Assembly: GCA_020543525.1 (NCBI GenBank)
Contig: JAHYIO010000036.1
Span: 2,728,001 to 2,792,000 of the forward strand
Direction of reading: 5' to 3'
DNA: 64,000 bases
Source: Coriolopsis trogii
Taxonomy: Eukaryota > Basidiomycota > Agaricomycetes > Polyporales > Polyporaceae
Below, piece by piece: positions 34,331 to 46,362 of the stretch. The first letter of the stretch is position 1, and each line of letters begins with the position of its first letter. Below the pieces are notes generated by a model. The model searched no databases. It saw only the letters and a list, made by a program, of their open reading frames with translations, and had not been told where the DNA came from. A program made the position numbers and the translations under genes.

Positions 34331-35814
34331 TCACGCTTCACCGGGCAAGAAGACTGACTGGATACGAACAAGGGGAGCTTCTGAGTCATTGCTGATCAGA
34401 TGTGGGTCTCGAGCCGATTTGTCCAGTGCAACCAGGATGATAATGATAGTGGGATAGATCGCCTGGACGGGAATGAGGCCGGACGTCAGTCGAACATGTG
34501 CCATAGCAAGCAAGTAGCAGCTACATCACTCACTACCACAGGCCCAAATACCCCCTCTATGAAGTAGACGAGAGCGTGAGCGGAAAGGTCGTTGACCACT
34601 GGTCCGGATGGGAGGTGGGTTGGGGATGTCGACCGTCGCATGCAGAGAAACGCGACGAGGAAAGCCTGTAGGATTGTATGTATGGTTTAGATATGGAAAC
34701 CAAAGACTCGTATAGGCCCCATACCCAGAGAAAGCAGTAGAACAGCCCAGATTCCGCAATTAGGACAAAAGCTCTCTCCACCGAAGAAGGTTGCAGAGAA
34801 ATTTTGAAGCTCTCTTTGACAAACATGCGATGTGTCCTGTATCAAGTCAGCTATGCAGGCCTACTCCTCCACGTGGGCACGACACCGGGCCACTGACCAG
34901 GCTTTGTATGCTATGAGGGTCGTGGCTATGACGTTCGAAGCCAGGCATACTACGGACGCCACCAGCTCCATCGTCGTCCCTTGGTAGAGCGCTTCAGGGT
35001 AGGAAGTCGCTGTACTTGCAGAAGAGACACTCGGGTATCCTTCGGGTGAACATGTTTGGAACATGTTCAGCACGCCTATAGCTAATGTTCTATTCAGCCT
35101 GCCGGCATACCCTTTCAGAAGGCATCGCCATACCAATTGTGGCCAAAGTGAACAGGATCGAGAGTGCTTGTACTCCTCGATGTCCTTTGTAGATCACCCA
35201 CGCTCGCCACCATACGATGGCATCTCCAAGCACGATCTGAAGTGTCGCAACCAGAATGAGCATGCAACCTCAGCTTCGCATACGTGTGACTCACATTCGC
35301 TATCACGGTGCTCGTGCCGACACAGACAGTCGGGTATGAGTCGAACCAGTCGCTTCTGCCCGTCTGCCCGTCTTCTGAAAGGGAGCCCATGCGGGCCTGC
35401 GCATAACTCATTGTGTTGTCGCCAGCCCTGTCGTAGGCAAACGTGGTGCTCATGATGGCTCTGCCGAGCGCGAAGGCGCAGTATACGGCAGTGCAGAGAT
35501 ACATGACCCCGATGATGACCAGTAAAAGCGCGTTGAATGGCTTCTTCAGTCCCTTACGGCTACCGGCACCTATAAGCCCAGGTCAAATGGCGAACATGAG
35601 TGTGACTTACATGAGGATGACCAGGGAGAGGACCATGCACATAGTCAAGACGCCTAAGCGCCACCAGACTTGAGCGCATTCGTTCGGACGTAGGATGGAG
35701 GGGCGCACCGAACAAAGACATCGAGATAACCGCATTCAGCCAAGGTCCCATGAGAAGGGAAAGATTTTGTTGGAGGTGTGCGCACGCTGCGTCGTCGGTA
35801 CCATGTACCAGCAT
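34331..35814 (-). CDS. Seven-helix membrane protein, Agaricomycete family
   Basis: Eight exons: 35814-35709, 35668-35611, 35559-35295, 35236-35134, 35081-34898, 34836-34725, 34665-34534 and 34462-34331, giving 363 residues. Hydrophobic helices are visible at WLNAVISMSLFG and VLTMCMVLSLVILI, NALLLVIIGVMYLCTAVYC, IVLGDAIVWWRAWVIYKG, VASVVCLASNVIATTLIAYK, FVLIAESGLFYCFLW, HALVYFIEGVFG and IYPTIIIILVALDKS. The GDAIVWWRAW and ESGLFYC signatures recur in a large mushroom-specific membrane family, sometimes described as receptor-like; ligand and function are unknown. An extracellular-looking loop with TCSPEG and Ser/Thr-rich sequence lies between helices 4 and 5. The first intron is short (40 nt). 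The start is the first ATG that keeps the N-terminal helix. Confidence 0.8.
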
Positions 35815-36764
35815 TGCGGTGAGGATGAGACACGGACATAGGGTGCAAATTGGTCTGTCGGACCAATATGTACACCTACAGAGCCGCCAAGCGAGACACT
35901 ACCTACGCTCATACTGAAGCCCAGATGCTGAGTGTCATTGGGTGACCGACCATGGGCGTAGACTTGCGACCGCAGGACCGCTCTGCAGAACAAGGACAAA
36001 AGCTTGGAAGATGGGAAGGAGTCACTCCCACATCGCCGTCGCGCTCCGAGTTTCCCGAATGCTTATCGAACCTCTCCAAGCATTCAATCCGTGTTCAGGC
36101 ATTGGCGAGAACGCGGGCTGGCAGCGTCAAACATGCGGCTTAGGCGCAAAAGTGGCTGTCCAGTAGAAGAAAGCGCAGCGATGCTTCGATGCATGCGAGG
36201 AAAACGAGTTTCTCTGACGTGTTCGTGCCAGGCGTTACGTATAGGCCATCGTCTCATGGGGGAGTGCCGCAGCGCGGATTCGGCCTGAGTGGCTCTTCTC
36301 TCTGCGGCTGACGATGAAATATGACAGACGGCTGGAGGCATGGCATTGGCACTCAAGCACTCACCGATGACCAGGCGGCTTCAGGAAACGTTTGATCGAC
36401 AGGCCCGACTCCAGTTGACCAAGCCGTATTCCCACAAAGTTGGCAATCAAACACAAACCTTCGCTTCCCGTCGCACCATGCCTCCGATAGCCTATAGTTG
36501 CGTCAGTCGTGAAACAGGATGGGTGACTAACGGCGAGGGACTCACGCATGTGTGTCGAGGGTGGGTCACGGGCGTACCAATACTACCATGCTGCCAACAG
36601 TGGGGAAGCGAGCGCATGAACTCTGACGTACTTGTCAGAGTATCTGATAAGATCTTCAGCTATGGATCGCTCAACGTATGCCAAAGCTATAGTCTTCCAA
36701 TCACAATCTCTAATCCACGAGGAACAAGTAAGCTCTCTGAGAACGCATATACGCAAATCGAAGT
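35815..36764. other. Intergenic region
   Basis: Between the 7TM gene and the 3-prime end of the LRR gene. It contains only unsupported short frames; I see no gene. Confidence 0.45.
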
Positions 36765-39700
36765 TCACTCAATCCTCCCCCTTAGCCAACTCAACAACCC
36801 CTTCGTACCCTCTCTCTCCCACACTCTCCGCGCAGGGATACGGAACCTAGCAGCATAGGTCCAAGCATTAGCGACAGCCCCTCTGGAGAGCAAGATCCTA
36901 AGCCACTCACACATTCCCATCGACCAAGAAGACATCCAGCGGAAGCAAGCCCAGCTCGGGCGGCAGCTTCCCAATCTCGTTGTCCCTGATATCCAACTCC
37001 TCCAACTTCCACTCCGGCACGTCCCTGTTTCCTCTGAACCGTTCCGCGAGCTGCTGGAACGCGTCAAGCTCGTTGATCCGGTTCCCGCGGAGCCTCAACT
37101 GCCTCAAGCCCTTCCGCGCCGCCGTAGCATGATCCTCCGACGGCACATCCGTGTCAGCGAAGATAAGCTCCGCCAGAGCGTCCTTGGAGAATGCGGCCGA
37201 TGTCAGCGCGTTGTACGACAAGTCGAGCGTGCGCAAGCTCGGGAACAGCTTCGCGACGAGCGGCAGGAGCGGCTCGCTCGTGCGGGCCGTCGCATACTCA
37301 TCCGCGCCCTCCACGGTGTGCGTGACCGGCACCGAGTCGCCCAGGTTGCAGTTCTCGAGGCTGAGTTCTTCGAGGTAGGGTAGGCAAATGCCGGGGTTAG
37401 TCGGGATACTAAACGACGGGTCCGCACGGCGGTTGGCGAGGATGAGGACTTTGAGTGTTTGGGCGAGAGGCTGAGCAGCGATCGCGGATAGTGGGAAGGT
37501 CGGAGACGGGATGGCGAGCGCAAGCTCGGATACGGGATTTCCAGACCCTTTCAGCAACGTCGGGGCGGCGAGGGAAACCGATCGTGCGTGGCTCGCTTTG
37601 GGCGGGGCGGAGGTGGGAAGGGTGAGTGTGCGCGATGCCGCGTCGTAGTACTGTCGGTTTGCCAGCGCGGCGCCGACAGTGGGTGGCGTGGTTGCGCGAG
37701 ACGGAGCTGAAGGCGAAGGGGCGCGTGCGGCTTGCGGCGGCGCCGATGTCGATGCAGCTGCTGCAGCCGCCGCCGCCCGCGCACGTCGCCTTCCACCTGC
37801 GCTCAGCAGACCTTGCTCTGCCTCTATCTCCCATGCTTCCTTCTCCACGACTTCCTTCTTAGGCGGGAACGAGGGTCTCGACTTTGTTGTTGGAGGTGTG
37901 GATGGCGAGGGCGATGGAGACGAGGACTGCCCAGCCGCGGCTGCCGCCATGGCACGTGCGCGCCTCTTGGCGCCTTCGCTGAGCAGTCCTTCGACCTCCC
38001 ATGGCTCTGTCGCCACCTCGACCTTTGGGGCGCTGCGTGAGGTACTGGGGATACTTGGAGAGTCGTCTGCATCAGGAAAGGCGGCTTGTCGTTTCTGCTT
38101 CGTCCTGCGTTCAGCCTCGATCTCCCAGGCCTCTTTCAAGACCCGCTTGCCGACGATGATACGAAGGACGCCCTCTGGTGGCTCTTGTGGGGTCGCGTCG
38201 TACTCGATATATTGCTTCACAACATTGGGTGTGAAGACAGCCTCTATAGCAGGTCGCGTGACCTGTGTCTCTTCGAGATCCAAAACCTTCAGCGTCGGGA
38301 AGAGGAGTCCGGACGCAGAAGCGAAGAGAGATACAGGGAAGCTGTCGTCACCGATGTCTGCGCGCAACATGTGGACCTCTCGTAGCCTTTGTAAATGAGC
38401 GAGAGCAATGAACAGCGTGTCGCATTTCCCCAGAGGATTTCCCGACAGATCCAGCTTTGATAGCACAGCGGGGAGTCCCGGCCCGTCTGGTGAGTGGTCG
38501 ATCGAACGGGCTGAGATCTTGTTGTGAGATACATCGAGTGAGACGAGACGAGGCAGGGGTTCTGTAGCTCGTGTGATAGTCTGAGTGAACCAGTCGCCCC
38601 TGGCATCCCGTGTGCGTGCAAGGGGGTTGTGTCCCTCGCCGAAGGGAGCGCTGAATGGCAGTGCTGTCAGGGAGTTGTGGGAGAGGTTGAGGGATGTGAG
38701 ATGCGGGAGAGCCCAGAGATTCGCGGGAACGGACGTGAGCTGGTTATGAGATAGGTCGATAGTTGTCAATGCTGTCAGATCGGCGAAACTGTCAGGAAGG
38801 GAGGCGAGCTTATTGTTATGAAGCTGGAAAATGTGCGAGACTTGAGTACCGACAAGGGACATAGATGGACACACTTACGTCCACCACCTTCAAGGATCCA
38901 AACATCGAGATCTCGGGTTGCAACTCGACAATCTCATTTGACCAAGCCTTGAGTATTTCGAGATCTTGAGCTTCGTACCACGATGGCGCATTTTGATTGG
39001 CCTTTCGTCGCGCTGCGGCGGCCTCTGCAGCGGGCGTGGTAATGGGTGGTTCCTCGGATACGGACTTGAGCGGGTCTGGCTTTATACCAAGGTGAATCTC
39101 GAAGAGAGCGGATGGGATGCAAGGAAGGTCGCGAGACGAGAGGTTGATTGCGCCTTGTAAGAAGGTCCTTGAACGATAAATACTTCAAGTCCGCCAACAG
39201 AAGGACAAGGAATGCAGACATGTCAAGGAGGGGAACTCTATGGCGTTCTGCAAGCCCACGATTAAAGCACAGACAGACTGGATGAACGCTCACTTGGAGA
39301 TACGATAATATACACAACGCAAATTAACCTTGCGATAGCTTGCTCGTACCAGACCACTTGACATGTCTGCATCCGAGAATAGCGACACACTTACCGGAAC
39401 TACGAGCGCGCTCGATGGTTTCTTTGATTGACCATCGTCCCAGGTCGATGTCGAGATCAACAGGCTGATTGTCGGTGAGTGGAGAAACAGCTTCGATGTC
39501 TGAAAATCCACTCTTCAATGGGGAAGTCGCCGAAAGTTTCTTTGCCTCCGCACGTTTCAGCGCTATCTGTTCGCGGATACTAAGCTGCGGCTTCGAGGGT
39601 AGCGGCGGCACATCTTCCTGAGGAGAGAGCGGACGCGTCTTGCGTACTGGAGACTTTATTGGCGACTTTGCTTGTTTCAAGTTCTTGAGACTGGCTGAGG

Positions 39701-39857
39701 AACGAAGGGTAGGTGAGGGCGCCGCCGTCGGAGTCTTTGCGCGGGGTTTCGCGAGCGGGGTGACGGGTGCTCGGAGTGAGGGGGAAGGGGTCGAGGGGGT
39801 GCTCTTCAGTCTCGAACGGGGATCCTGTCTTGAGGTAGGTTGGGGAAGGCGAGACAT
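36765..39857 (-). CDS. Large leucine-rich-repeat protein with disordered middle
   Basis: Exons 39857-39395, 39153-38879, 38823-36911 and 36846-36765 give 910 residues. The first ~150 residues are basic and Pro/Ser-rich (MSRLPQPTSRQDPRSRLKST onward), probably disordered. A conserved segment follows: LPCIPSALFEIHLGI, then WYEAQDLEILKAWSNEIVEL, and canonical leucine-rich repeats (NNKLASLPDSFADL, HNQLTSVPANLWALPHLTSL). The middle carries two near-copies of a helix reading EAWEIEAE...GLLS..G..RRARA with Ala-rich runs between, then a second LRR block (LRTLDLSYNALTS, LRQLRLRGNRINEL) and the conserved C-terminal FRIPARRVWEREGTKGLLSW. The family is conserved across Agaricomycetes and resembles LRRC40-type LRR proteins. 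Its role is unknown; a scaffold function is likely. Divergently oriented to the eS10 gene. Confidence 0.88.
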
Positions 39858-40417
39858 GTGAGTACGGAGGGTGTATAGGGGCCCAAGCAATGCAAGACCG
39901 ACTCGGAGCACTCAGCACAGACTTAGCACGACGAGAGTGTCAGTTTAGAGACAGACGCTCACCAACGCGTTCGGCGCGTGCTCGATTGGGCTACCGGACC
40001 CCGGACAGCTCCTCCCGAGGGTCCTGGATGCCACGTGGACAGCAAGGCGCCCGTGAGCCCGCACCGAAATCGGGCAGCCAGGCATTCACCGAACCGTTCC
40101 CGCTCGGACTTCAAGACAATCCTCAAGGCCCCGCCGCCGCTACACGCCACTGTGAGTAGTTCAATGCGTTCGTAGACCCGCCGTGGACGCTTGGGCGGAG
40201 TTTGGATGGGCGAGGGAAGCTGGATGCGGGTGGATGGACGGCAGTGTGATGGGATGACGGACTATGGGCGAGGATTGTTCGAGGCATGGACTAACGTTCT
40301 CTGATGCAGCCGGAGAAAGTGCGACCACAGTTTCGCAGTGAGTGTGTTGATGGTCGTCTTCGGTGCAATTGTTGACTTGCGTGCAGCTTCCCACCCGAAC
40401 CCTCCCATTCGCCCAGC
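39858..40417. promoter_or_regulatory. Divergent promoter region between LRR gene and RPS10
   Basis: 560 bp separate the two start codons. No obvious TATA box is seen. The interval is GC-rich toward 40000-40150, and a pyrimidine-rich stretch (CTTCCCACCCGAACCCTCCC) precedes the RPS10 start, as expected for a ribosomal protein gene. Part may be 5-prime untranslated exon and intron. Confidence 0.4.
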
Positions 40418-40972
40418 ATGATTATCTCCAAGCCCCACAGGCGCATCATCTACGAGTCTCTCTTCAAGGGTTCGTCTGTTTTCACGGTTCGCGTCGGCGC
40501 AAGGTTGATAGTGTGATGAAATAGAGGGCGTCCTGGTCGCCAAGAAGGACTACAACGCCCCCAAGCATGAAGAGCTCGATGTGCCTAACCTCGAAGTTAT
40601 CAAGGCTATGCAGAGCCTTACTTCCAAGGGCCTTGTGAAGACCCAGTTCTCCTGGCAGTGGTACTACTACGTCCTTACCCCCGAGGGCGTTGACTACCTT
40701 CGAGAATGGTGCGTATCCACTTATAACTTAGATGTATACGATGTCTCACCCTATGCTCGAATAGGCTCAACCTCCCCAGCGAGATTGTCCCGTCAACGCA
40801 CAAAAAGGCTGTTCGCCCCCCTCGTCCTGCTCAGGTGCGCGGCCCTGGCGGCGGAGAGGGTACCTACCGCCCGCCCCGCGGCGACCGCGAGGACTACAGG
40901 AAGAAGGAGGGTGCGCCGGGCGAGTTCCGGCCACAATTTGCTGGTGTCGGTCGTGGCGCGCCCCGGGAGTAG
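40418..40972 (+). CDS. RPS10: 40S ribosomal protein eS10
   Basis: Component of the small ribosomal subunit head. Three exons, 40418-40469, 40525-40708 and 40765-40972, give 147 residues, the usual size. The start [20 protein letters not shown] and the core [20 protein letters not shown] are diagnostic. The C-terminus is the usual Arg/Gly/Pro-rich tail ending [11 protein letters not shown]. The first intron falls after a short 17-codon exon, a common arrangement in fungal ribosomal protein genes. All splice phases agree. Confidence 0.97.
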
Positions 40973-41810
40973 GCGAGTGGTACCGTCGTCGATCATCAGG
41001 TGTAGTGAGAGCCGGACCGTGCATCTGTATCTCCACCAGGGGGGTCTTGGTAGATGCATGGGCGCGCACGGGTGGACGACCGGATTTGCTCGCTATGTAG
41101 GAGATGTTATGATATTGCTGCCGTTCATCGCAAAACTGTAGTATGAGCACCCCATGCCTCGCTTATGCTATGTCCACACTGTTTTCGCTCTCGAACTTCT
41201 TGCACGTCTTGTGTTCAGTTTCCCCTTGAGCCAGACCGTGATTTCTGACACCCTGCGGTGCGATGGCCGAGGCTCGGAACGGGTCGGTGATTCCCATACA
41301 AGCTTCAGCACAGGATTTGACGTCAGGCTGAGTGCCTCGAGTTAGCAGTTCTTCCTCTTCCCATATACCACGAGTGTACGGCGTGTACATCTCTCTTGCC
41401 AACGCACGTCTTGTCTGTGGAGGTATGATGTCCCATGGTTTCCATGTCCGTGTCGGGTGTTCATACAGTATTCACCAGTAACGTGTCAAGGATCCTCTGA
41501 GGCTTTCTACTGCTAGCCGCAGGCGTCAACCTCGGATAGTCAGAGTGCCTACAGTTCCTGTTTGCTTGCAAGGTTGTCCAGGGACGAATATACAAGACTT
41601 GAATGCGACTGGACAAGAGGGTAGAGAGTGCGTCATCACTGCGTTTTCCTGTGGTAGTGAGTGGTGTTGTATTTTATTCGCCTCCATTCTCCGTGAACGG
41701 CGCCGACACCCCCGTTGCATGTTCCATAATGCAGACAGCCACAACCAGACCCTACTTCCCTGCATTCCGGAGGTTGCTCCGGCCATTTAGCAGACGGCTT
41801 CACATTGCCA
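40973..41810. other. Intergenic region
   Basis: 3-prime flank of RPS10 and upstream region of the small membrane protein gene. No supported gene or repeat. Confidence 0.45.
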
Positions 41811-42548
41811 ATGATCGAGCCTCCCCCACGAAATCCTCCTCCTGTCGATCCCCCACCTGTGGACAGTCACGACATGAACGCACGAAGACCACCCGTACGA
41901 ACGGATGGCGTAGATCCTCCTCTACAACAACCCGAACCTCCTGCACCACGATTCAGCTGGTCCTCCTCTTTGTTGACGATGGCCACCATCATCGGGTGCT
42001 TCGTTATCCTCTGTTCCTATGCGTCAGACGCGAGCACTCTCTTCGCGCTTACGGCAGCGCGTCCCATGTATGCGCTCTACCCATCTATCGTCGCCGCGAT
42101 GCTCGTCGGAGGCTCTTGCGCGTTCATATGCTATCTACCCACTATGCTCGCCGTGCTCTGCTTCCAAGCCCTGTTCGATACCGACATACGCAAGAACCAT
42201 ACGCCTCCTCCAGGCGTTCCTGCGGCCGCAGCCCGTGCGACGGGACAGGGAGGCCCGGGTGAGTCTAGCCAGGGTACGCGCTATATCCCGCTAGTGTTCT
42301 CCTTGCTGCGCGACGGTGCGAACACGATCAAGCTCGCGCTCGTTCTCACCCCCATATACGTCATGGCCGTTGGGCGCGGAGGCGATGTCGTCGTCGAAAG
42401 CAAGTCGCTGGAGGCCGCGGCGGGCGGGCAGCTTGCGGCGGCGATCATGACACTCAGGATCATGCTCGTCGGTATGCGGGAGATATGGGATTTGGTGCCG
42501 CTCGTCGTGCTCAGGTGGGACCGCGATGCGCAGAATAGACGGGGTTAG
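41811..42548 (+). CDS. Small membrane protein, unknown
   Basis: Intronless frame for 245 residues beginning at ATG 41811. The N-terminal ~45 residues are Pro-rich and contain repeats of the PPPVD type. Hydrophobic segments follow near residues 50-70 (LLTMATIIGCFVILCSYA), two near 80-120 (SIVAAMLVGGSCAFICYL and an adjacent LAVLCFQALF stretch), and one near 175-195 (TIKLALVLTPIYVMAVG), with a final amphipathic region (IMTLRIMLVGMREIWDL). This looks like a three- to four-helix integral membrane protein. I do not recognise a family; long frame, high third-position GC and coherent hydrophobic pattern support it as real. Confidence 0.62.
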   Translation: MIEPPPRNPPPVDPPPVDSHDMNARRPPVRTDGVDPPLQQPEPPAPRFSWSSSLLTMATIIGCFVILCSYASDASTLFALTAARPMYALYPSIVAAMLVGGSCAFICYLPTMLAVLCFQALFDTDIRKNHTPPPGVPAAAARATGQGGPGESSQGTRYIPLVFSLLRDGANTIKLALVLTPIYVMAVGRGGDVVVESKSLEAAAGGQLAAAIMTLRIMLVGMREIWDLVPLVVLRWDRDAQNRRG

Positions 42549-43882
42549 GCTTCGGTGGGCATCGAAGGGGCTGCGCGCGGGAACGCGGGTGCCTTGTGGG
42601 ACCGAGTCTCGATCTGTGGTGTGCACTCGTCATGATTGTGTACGATATTCCGATGCATACTACGTTGTGGTCAGTTCCTCGTTCTTGTTGGCCGGCTGTG
42701 GCAGACGCTGATATTGTATCATGTTTGTATGTTTTGCAGAGCACGTCGAGGAGACACACTCCCTGCTGGCTGCTAAGAAATGACCTGTGTGCCATTTGCG
42801 TGCCGAGCTATGTAATATGAGTATGTGAATTCGCTTTCTTCAGGGTGAGATGATAGTCACCGTCTCCCATTTCCAGGCCGCAATCACACATCCACTAATT
42901 TACTCCGTCACCCACACATATTCTCTAGGAGTACGTCACCCTACTTGGCATGAAATTCGCTGCGCGACGCATACATTCATCAGTATAGTTCGTGAGATAC
43001 TGTCTGTGGCAAATGATATCCGTCAGTCGCCTATGCCCATGAAGTACCGTGCATGGGGAGTCTTGTCGCCGCGCCAATTCGGCTAGTTGCGTGCTGCTTC
43101 GGAGCCGCATCCACGCCACGAACTATGGAGCGCTTGCAACAAGTGCCATGATCCATTGCAGCGGGAGCGAACGAAGACATCGACAGTATCTGTTGGAATA
43201 AAGGTTGGATCTGTCCAACGACGGCTGATTAATATTAGGCTGGGTTAATCGCAGTCTGACATGATGACAGCAGCGAACTTCTCCAAGCTGAATAGCACTG
43301 TCTACTGGACTTCAAGGCACTGGACAATGTGAGCATGTCAGGACCGTTCATGGTCGCGTACTCTGGGCGGGGGAAAGGCAACAGGGCGCTTGTTTCCCAT
43401 CTTTACCGTACACCGCCTCCTCGTCAACGCCACCAAATCGAGCCTGGCAAGCGCAGATCAGTATTGGCCGGTGGACGACTCTGGGTGCACTCAATCATTT
43501 GATGGAGGAGCTGTTGCCATTTGCACCCCCCACGCTCGAGTCTCAGCTCAACCGAGCATACAGTCCGGTGCGCCGTTGCCCAGATCCCGCTCCCGCCCAT
43601 CATTCATGCTGTCCAAGCTGGTGGTCAGTGGTCATGACGGGCGCACCGAGTCCCCACCTGCGTCCTTCTTGTCGTCTTCCTCTTCCATCCGCCCCCTTCC
43701 CCGCCCCTTCCTCTTTCGTTCTTTCTTCTTGCTGGGTGTTGCCTGCGGCGCGCTCTGGCTGAACTTATTCTTCCTTCTTCCTTCTCTTCTTCCGGCTGGT
43801 CTGGAGCTTGCTCGAGGCTCCCCGTCGCACGTCTTCCGTTCTCCGTCTTACGCCAGGAGCTAAGGAATAGCGAACTGCAAAG
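42549..43882. other. Intergenic region with pyrimidine-rich promoter
   Basis: No gene found. From about 43670 to 43850 the plus strand is strongly CT-rich (repeated CTTCC/TTCTT), leading to the next start codon; this is the likely core promoter of the 7TM gene. Confidence 0.45.
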
Positions 43883-45303
43883 ATGATTTTCAACGTACGG
43901 GATGATAACAACACGGTCACGCCTGCGGTTCAGGTGAGCATCCCATCTCCGTCTCTTCTCGCGAACGTGTCGTCGGCGCAGTGGGTCTCATAGTTGGGGT
44001 TCTAAACCCAGGAAAATGTGGATTTGACCGAAGTGAAGGTTTTTCTGACTTTCCAAATCGCGGGAGGGATTGGGTTGCTCGCAGTCCTCCTCACTGCCCT
44101 GCTCGCGCCAAAAGTGTACCGGCACTTTACCTGGCTTAACTTCTGCATCACCTGGTTGATCTACTGCATATCATACATCCTCTTGTAAGTTGCTCTCTTC
44201 TCTCTGGGCTGTGTGGAGTCGCTTCAACCAGATACCCAGGGCCTTCACCGGGCAGCAGACAAGTCCCCAACCCCCGAGTTACCCCATCTGTCTCACGCAA
44301 GCGTCGCTCATCTACGCTGCGCCTGTCTTGTGAGTAGCTCGCCCGTCTCAACCAGCCCAAGCGCTCAATCAGAACGTCTGCAGAGTTGCGATGTCCACTT
44401 TTGCGCTCGTGCTGCAACTCTGGTTCACGCTCTCAAACGCGCTCCAGCCGCCCAAAGCGAAGCAACGCGACTGCCTCCGGAGTACATTCGTACGTATCAC
44501 CGATACGTCAACGTGAAGCGCGAGGCCCGATGCTAACTGCGCGCGCACACACAGCTATTGTTGGCGCCATATATCGCTTGGCTCGGTTTCATCATTGCGA
44601 TTCTGGTGGTACGTCACTCCTTGCTTGATCCCACGCGTCCCGGTTTGTTCAGCATCGGACCTCAGATCGGAACACTGCATCCCAACTCTGTCGAGCGCGC
44701 GGGGCACTTCGTGTATTGCACGATTGAAGGTGGCAGACTGTGAGTGCTGTGCTGTGCTATTCGCGCTTCTCGTGGTCCTGTTTCCTAACATACCCGCAGG
44801 GGAAATGTCACTGCCATCGTGGTGGCCACCATACTCTTTGTCATGGTCTGCCTTGACAGTAAGTGTAAACCGCTCTTGTTGCGCGGGCAATCCTGTTCTG
44901 ACTGTCGGCGGTGCGACGTCTAGTTTACATCGCGATGATCCTGTATCGCAACTGGCGGGCGCTGCGCGGATCAGACCGCCCGGGCCAGATTCCGTTCTCG
45001 CTCGTCGTCCGGATTGCGATCTTCAGCTTTGTGTGTATTGTGGGCATCGGCTGCGCGTTCGTCTTCCTTTCCAACGTATCGTACTTTGCGGGGAACATCA
45101 TGATTGCATTGAGTAAGTCTGCCTGCTACGTACATTCCTGATGCGAATACCTGACTGACTGGTCGCACAGTGCCTTTGATCGCCTTCCTTGTCTTCGGCA
45201 CACAGAAAGTGAGTCTCTCGGCATGGCATCCTGGACCAGTATTGAGGCTGACGTGCTCTCTTCACAGGACATTGTAGACGTGTGGCTCTTCTGGAGGCGT
45301 TAA
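43883..45303 (+). CDS. Seven-helix membrane protein, receptor-like
   Basis: Ten exons: 43883-43933, 44012-44184, 44240-44329, 44384-44489, 44555-44608, 44666-44739, 44800-44858, 44924-45112, 45171-45208 and 45268-45303; phases agree and give 289 residues. Helices are visible at FQIAGGIGLLAVLLTALLAP, LNFCITWLIYCISYILL, CLTQASLIYAAPVL, STFALVLQLWFTLSNAL, LLLAPYIAWLGFIIAILV, TAIVVATILFVMVCLDIYIA and VRIAIFSFVCIVGIGCAFVF, with a last hydrophobic segment near IMIALMPLIAFLVFGT. A short glycosylation-compatible N-terminus (DDNNTV) precedes helix 1. This is a common Agaricomycete membrane family with GPCR-like topology; no ligand or G-protein coupling is shown. The C-terminus ends just after the last helix, so no long signalling tail is present. 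Confidence 0.83.
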
Positions 45304-45825
45304 GTTCTCCTTGCCGGCTCCAGGTCGGCAACCTCCCCCTTCCATCCGCACCTTCGTTGCTCTGTATTTATTGCGCGCGCCTTTTCTCGGTTCGTTTTAT
45401 CTCCGTCGCGGGTTTTTATTGCTCTCGGCTTTTTATGTACTACTATATCTTCGGGACGGGCGACGCTCCGTGATTGACTCGCGGATACGTTGTAGGATGA
45501 GGGTCCATGATAATGGCATGAGATGACACGAAGGATGCTGCTTGGGCTCTTTGTGTGAATGTTTTGGAATCGCAGAGATGCGATGAGTGGGAAGTGAGTT
45601 TGATGTACGCTGAGATCATACCGTTTTTCTGACGTCTCTTCTTATTCAGGCTGTTGGTACCGTCACATCCTGGTAGTGAACATGTCGCTTTTGTGCGACG
45701 GTCGTCACAACTCTGAGGTACATCCCCATGTCATTCCAAAGTTAAACAAGACGACGCAATGACACAATGAGCCCCCGAACTCACTCCTGTCTCTATACCC
45801 GTCTATCCTTCACTTCTGTTCCTGC
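45304..45825. other. Intergenic region
   Basis: 3-prime flank of the 7TM gene. No supported gene. Confidence 0.45.
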
Positions 45826-45995
45826 TCAGACCTCCATGGCCCAGACTCGGCCACTCGGAGCTTGCCGCAAACCGCAATCTTGACGCTCGACCTTGGCGCA
45901 TAGTCCGCCTCCTTCGACTCTGAGGCCAACTCCTCGGGATCGCTCGACTCCAAGGCCGCCTCCATGGCCCCCAATGCGGGTCTTCTTGTCGCTGG
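45826..45995 (-). pseudogene. Decayed copy of the DYAxAF-repeat gene
   Basis: On the minus strand this stretch aligns with the 3-prime end of the intact gene at 52477-52935: SKEADYAPRSS in place of GKEKDYARAFGALSS, followed by a region where GAGTGGCCGAGTCTGGGCCA matches the intact copy, and then a shared SEQEQ end. The phenylalanine core of the repeat is lost by small changes, and no start region is recognisable. It precedes the F-box gene at 46363 just as the intact copy precedes the F-box gene at 53664. Confidence 0.45.
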
Positions 45996-46362
45996 AATTG
46001 AGGTAAATTCTTATTCGCATCTCCTCAAACGAAGTGTGCCTCATGATCATACCTGCGCAGCGGAGCCATGTTAAATACATTCCAGTGGAATATGTCAGTG
46101 TGAGCCCGACCTGGGCTCGTTCTCTCCCATCCCGACGGCGTGGGAGTCGGTGCTGGCGTTGTCTTTGCAAGTCGACCGGTTTCAAGATATTCCTCGCTTT
46201 CGAGTTGACACGCGTCCATATAAATTTGCTCCATCGGACTCATGAGCCTCCTGGTCTAACTGGTACGTAGCCGAGGCGTCATGACAATAAGTGAAAACAA
46301 GAAAACTAGAAAACTAGAAGTGAGTGGGCTTTGTGGATCGTGGGAAGAGTGTATATGGGAGT

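Noticed and set aside
36340..36858. 172-codon open frame on the plus strand
   Set aside because: It partly overlaps the last exon of the LRR gene in antisense, has no recognisable composition or motif and is probably a chance frame.
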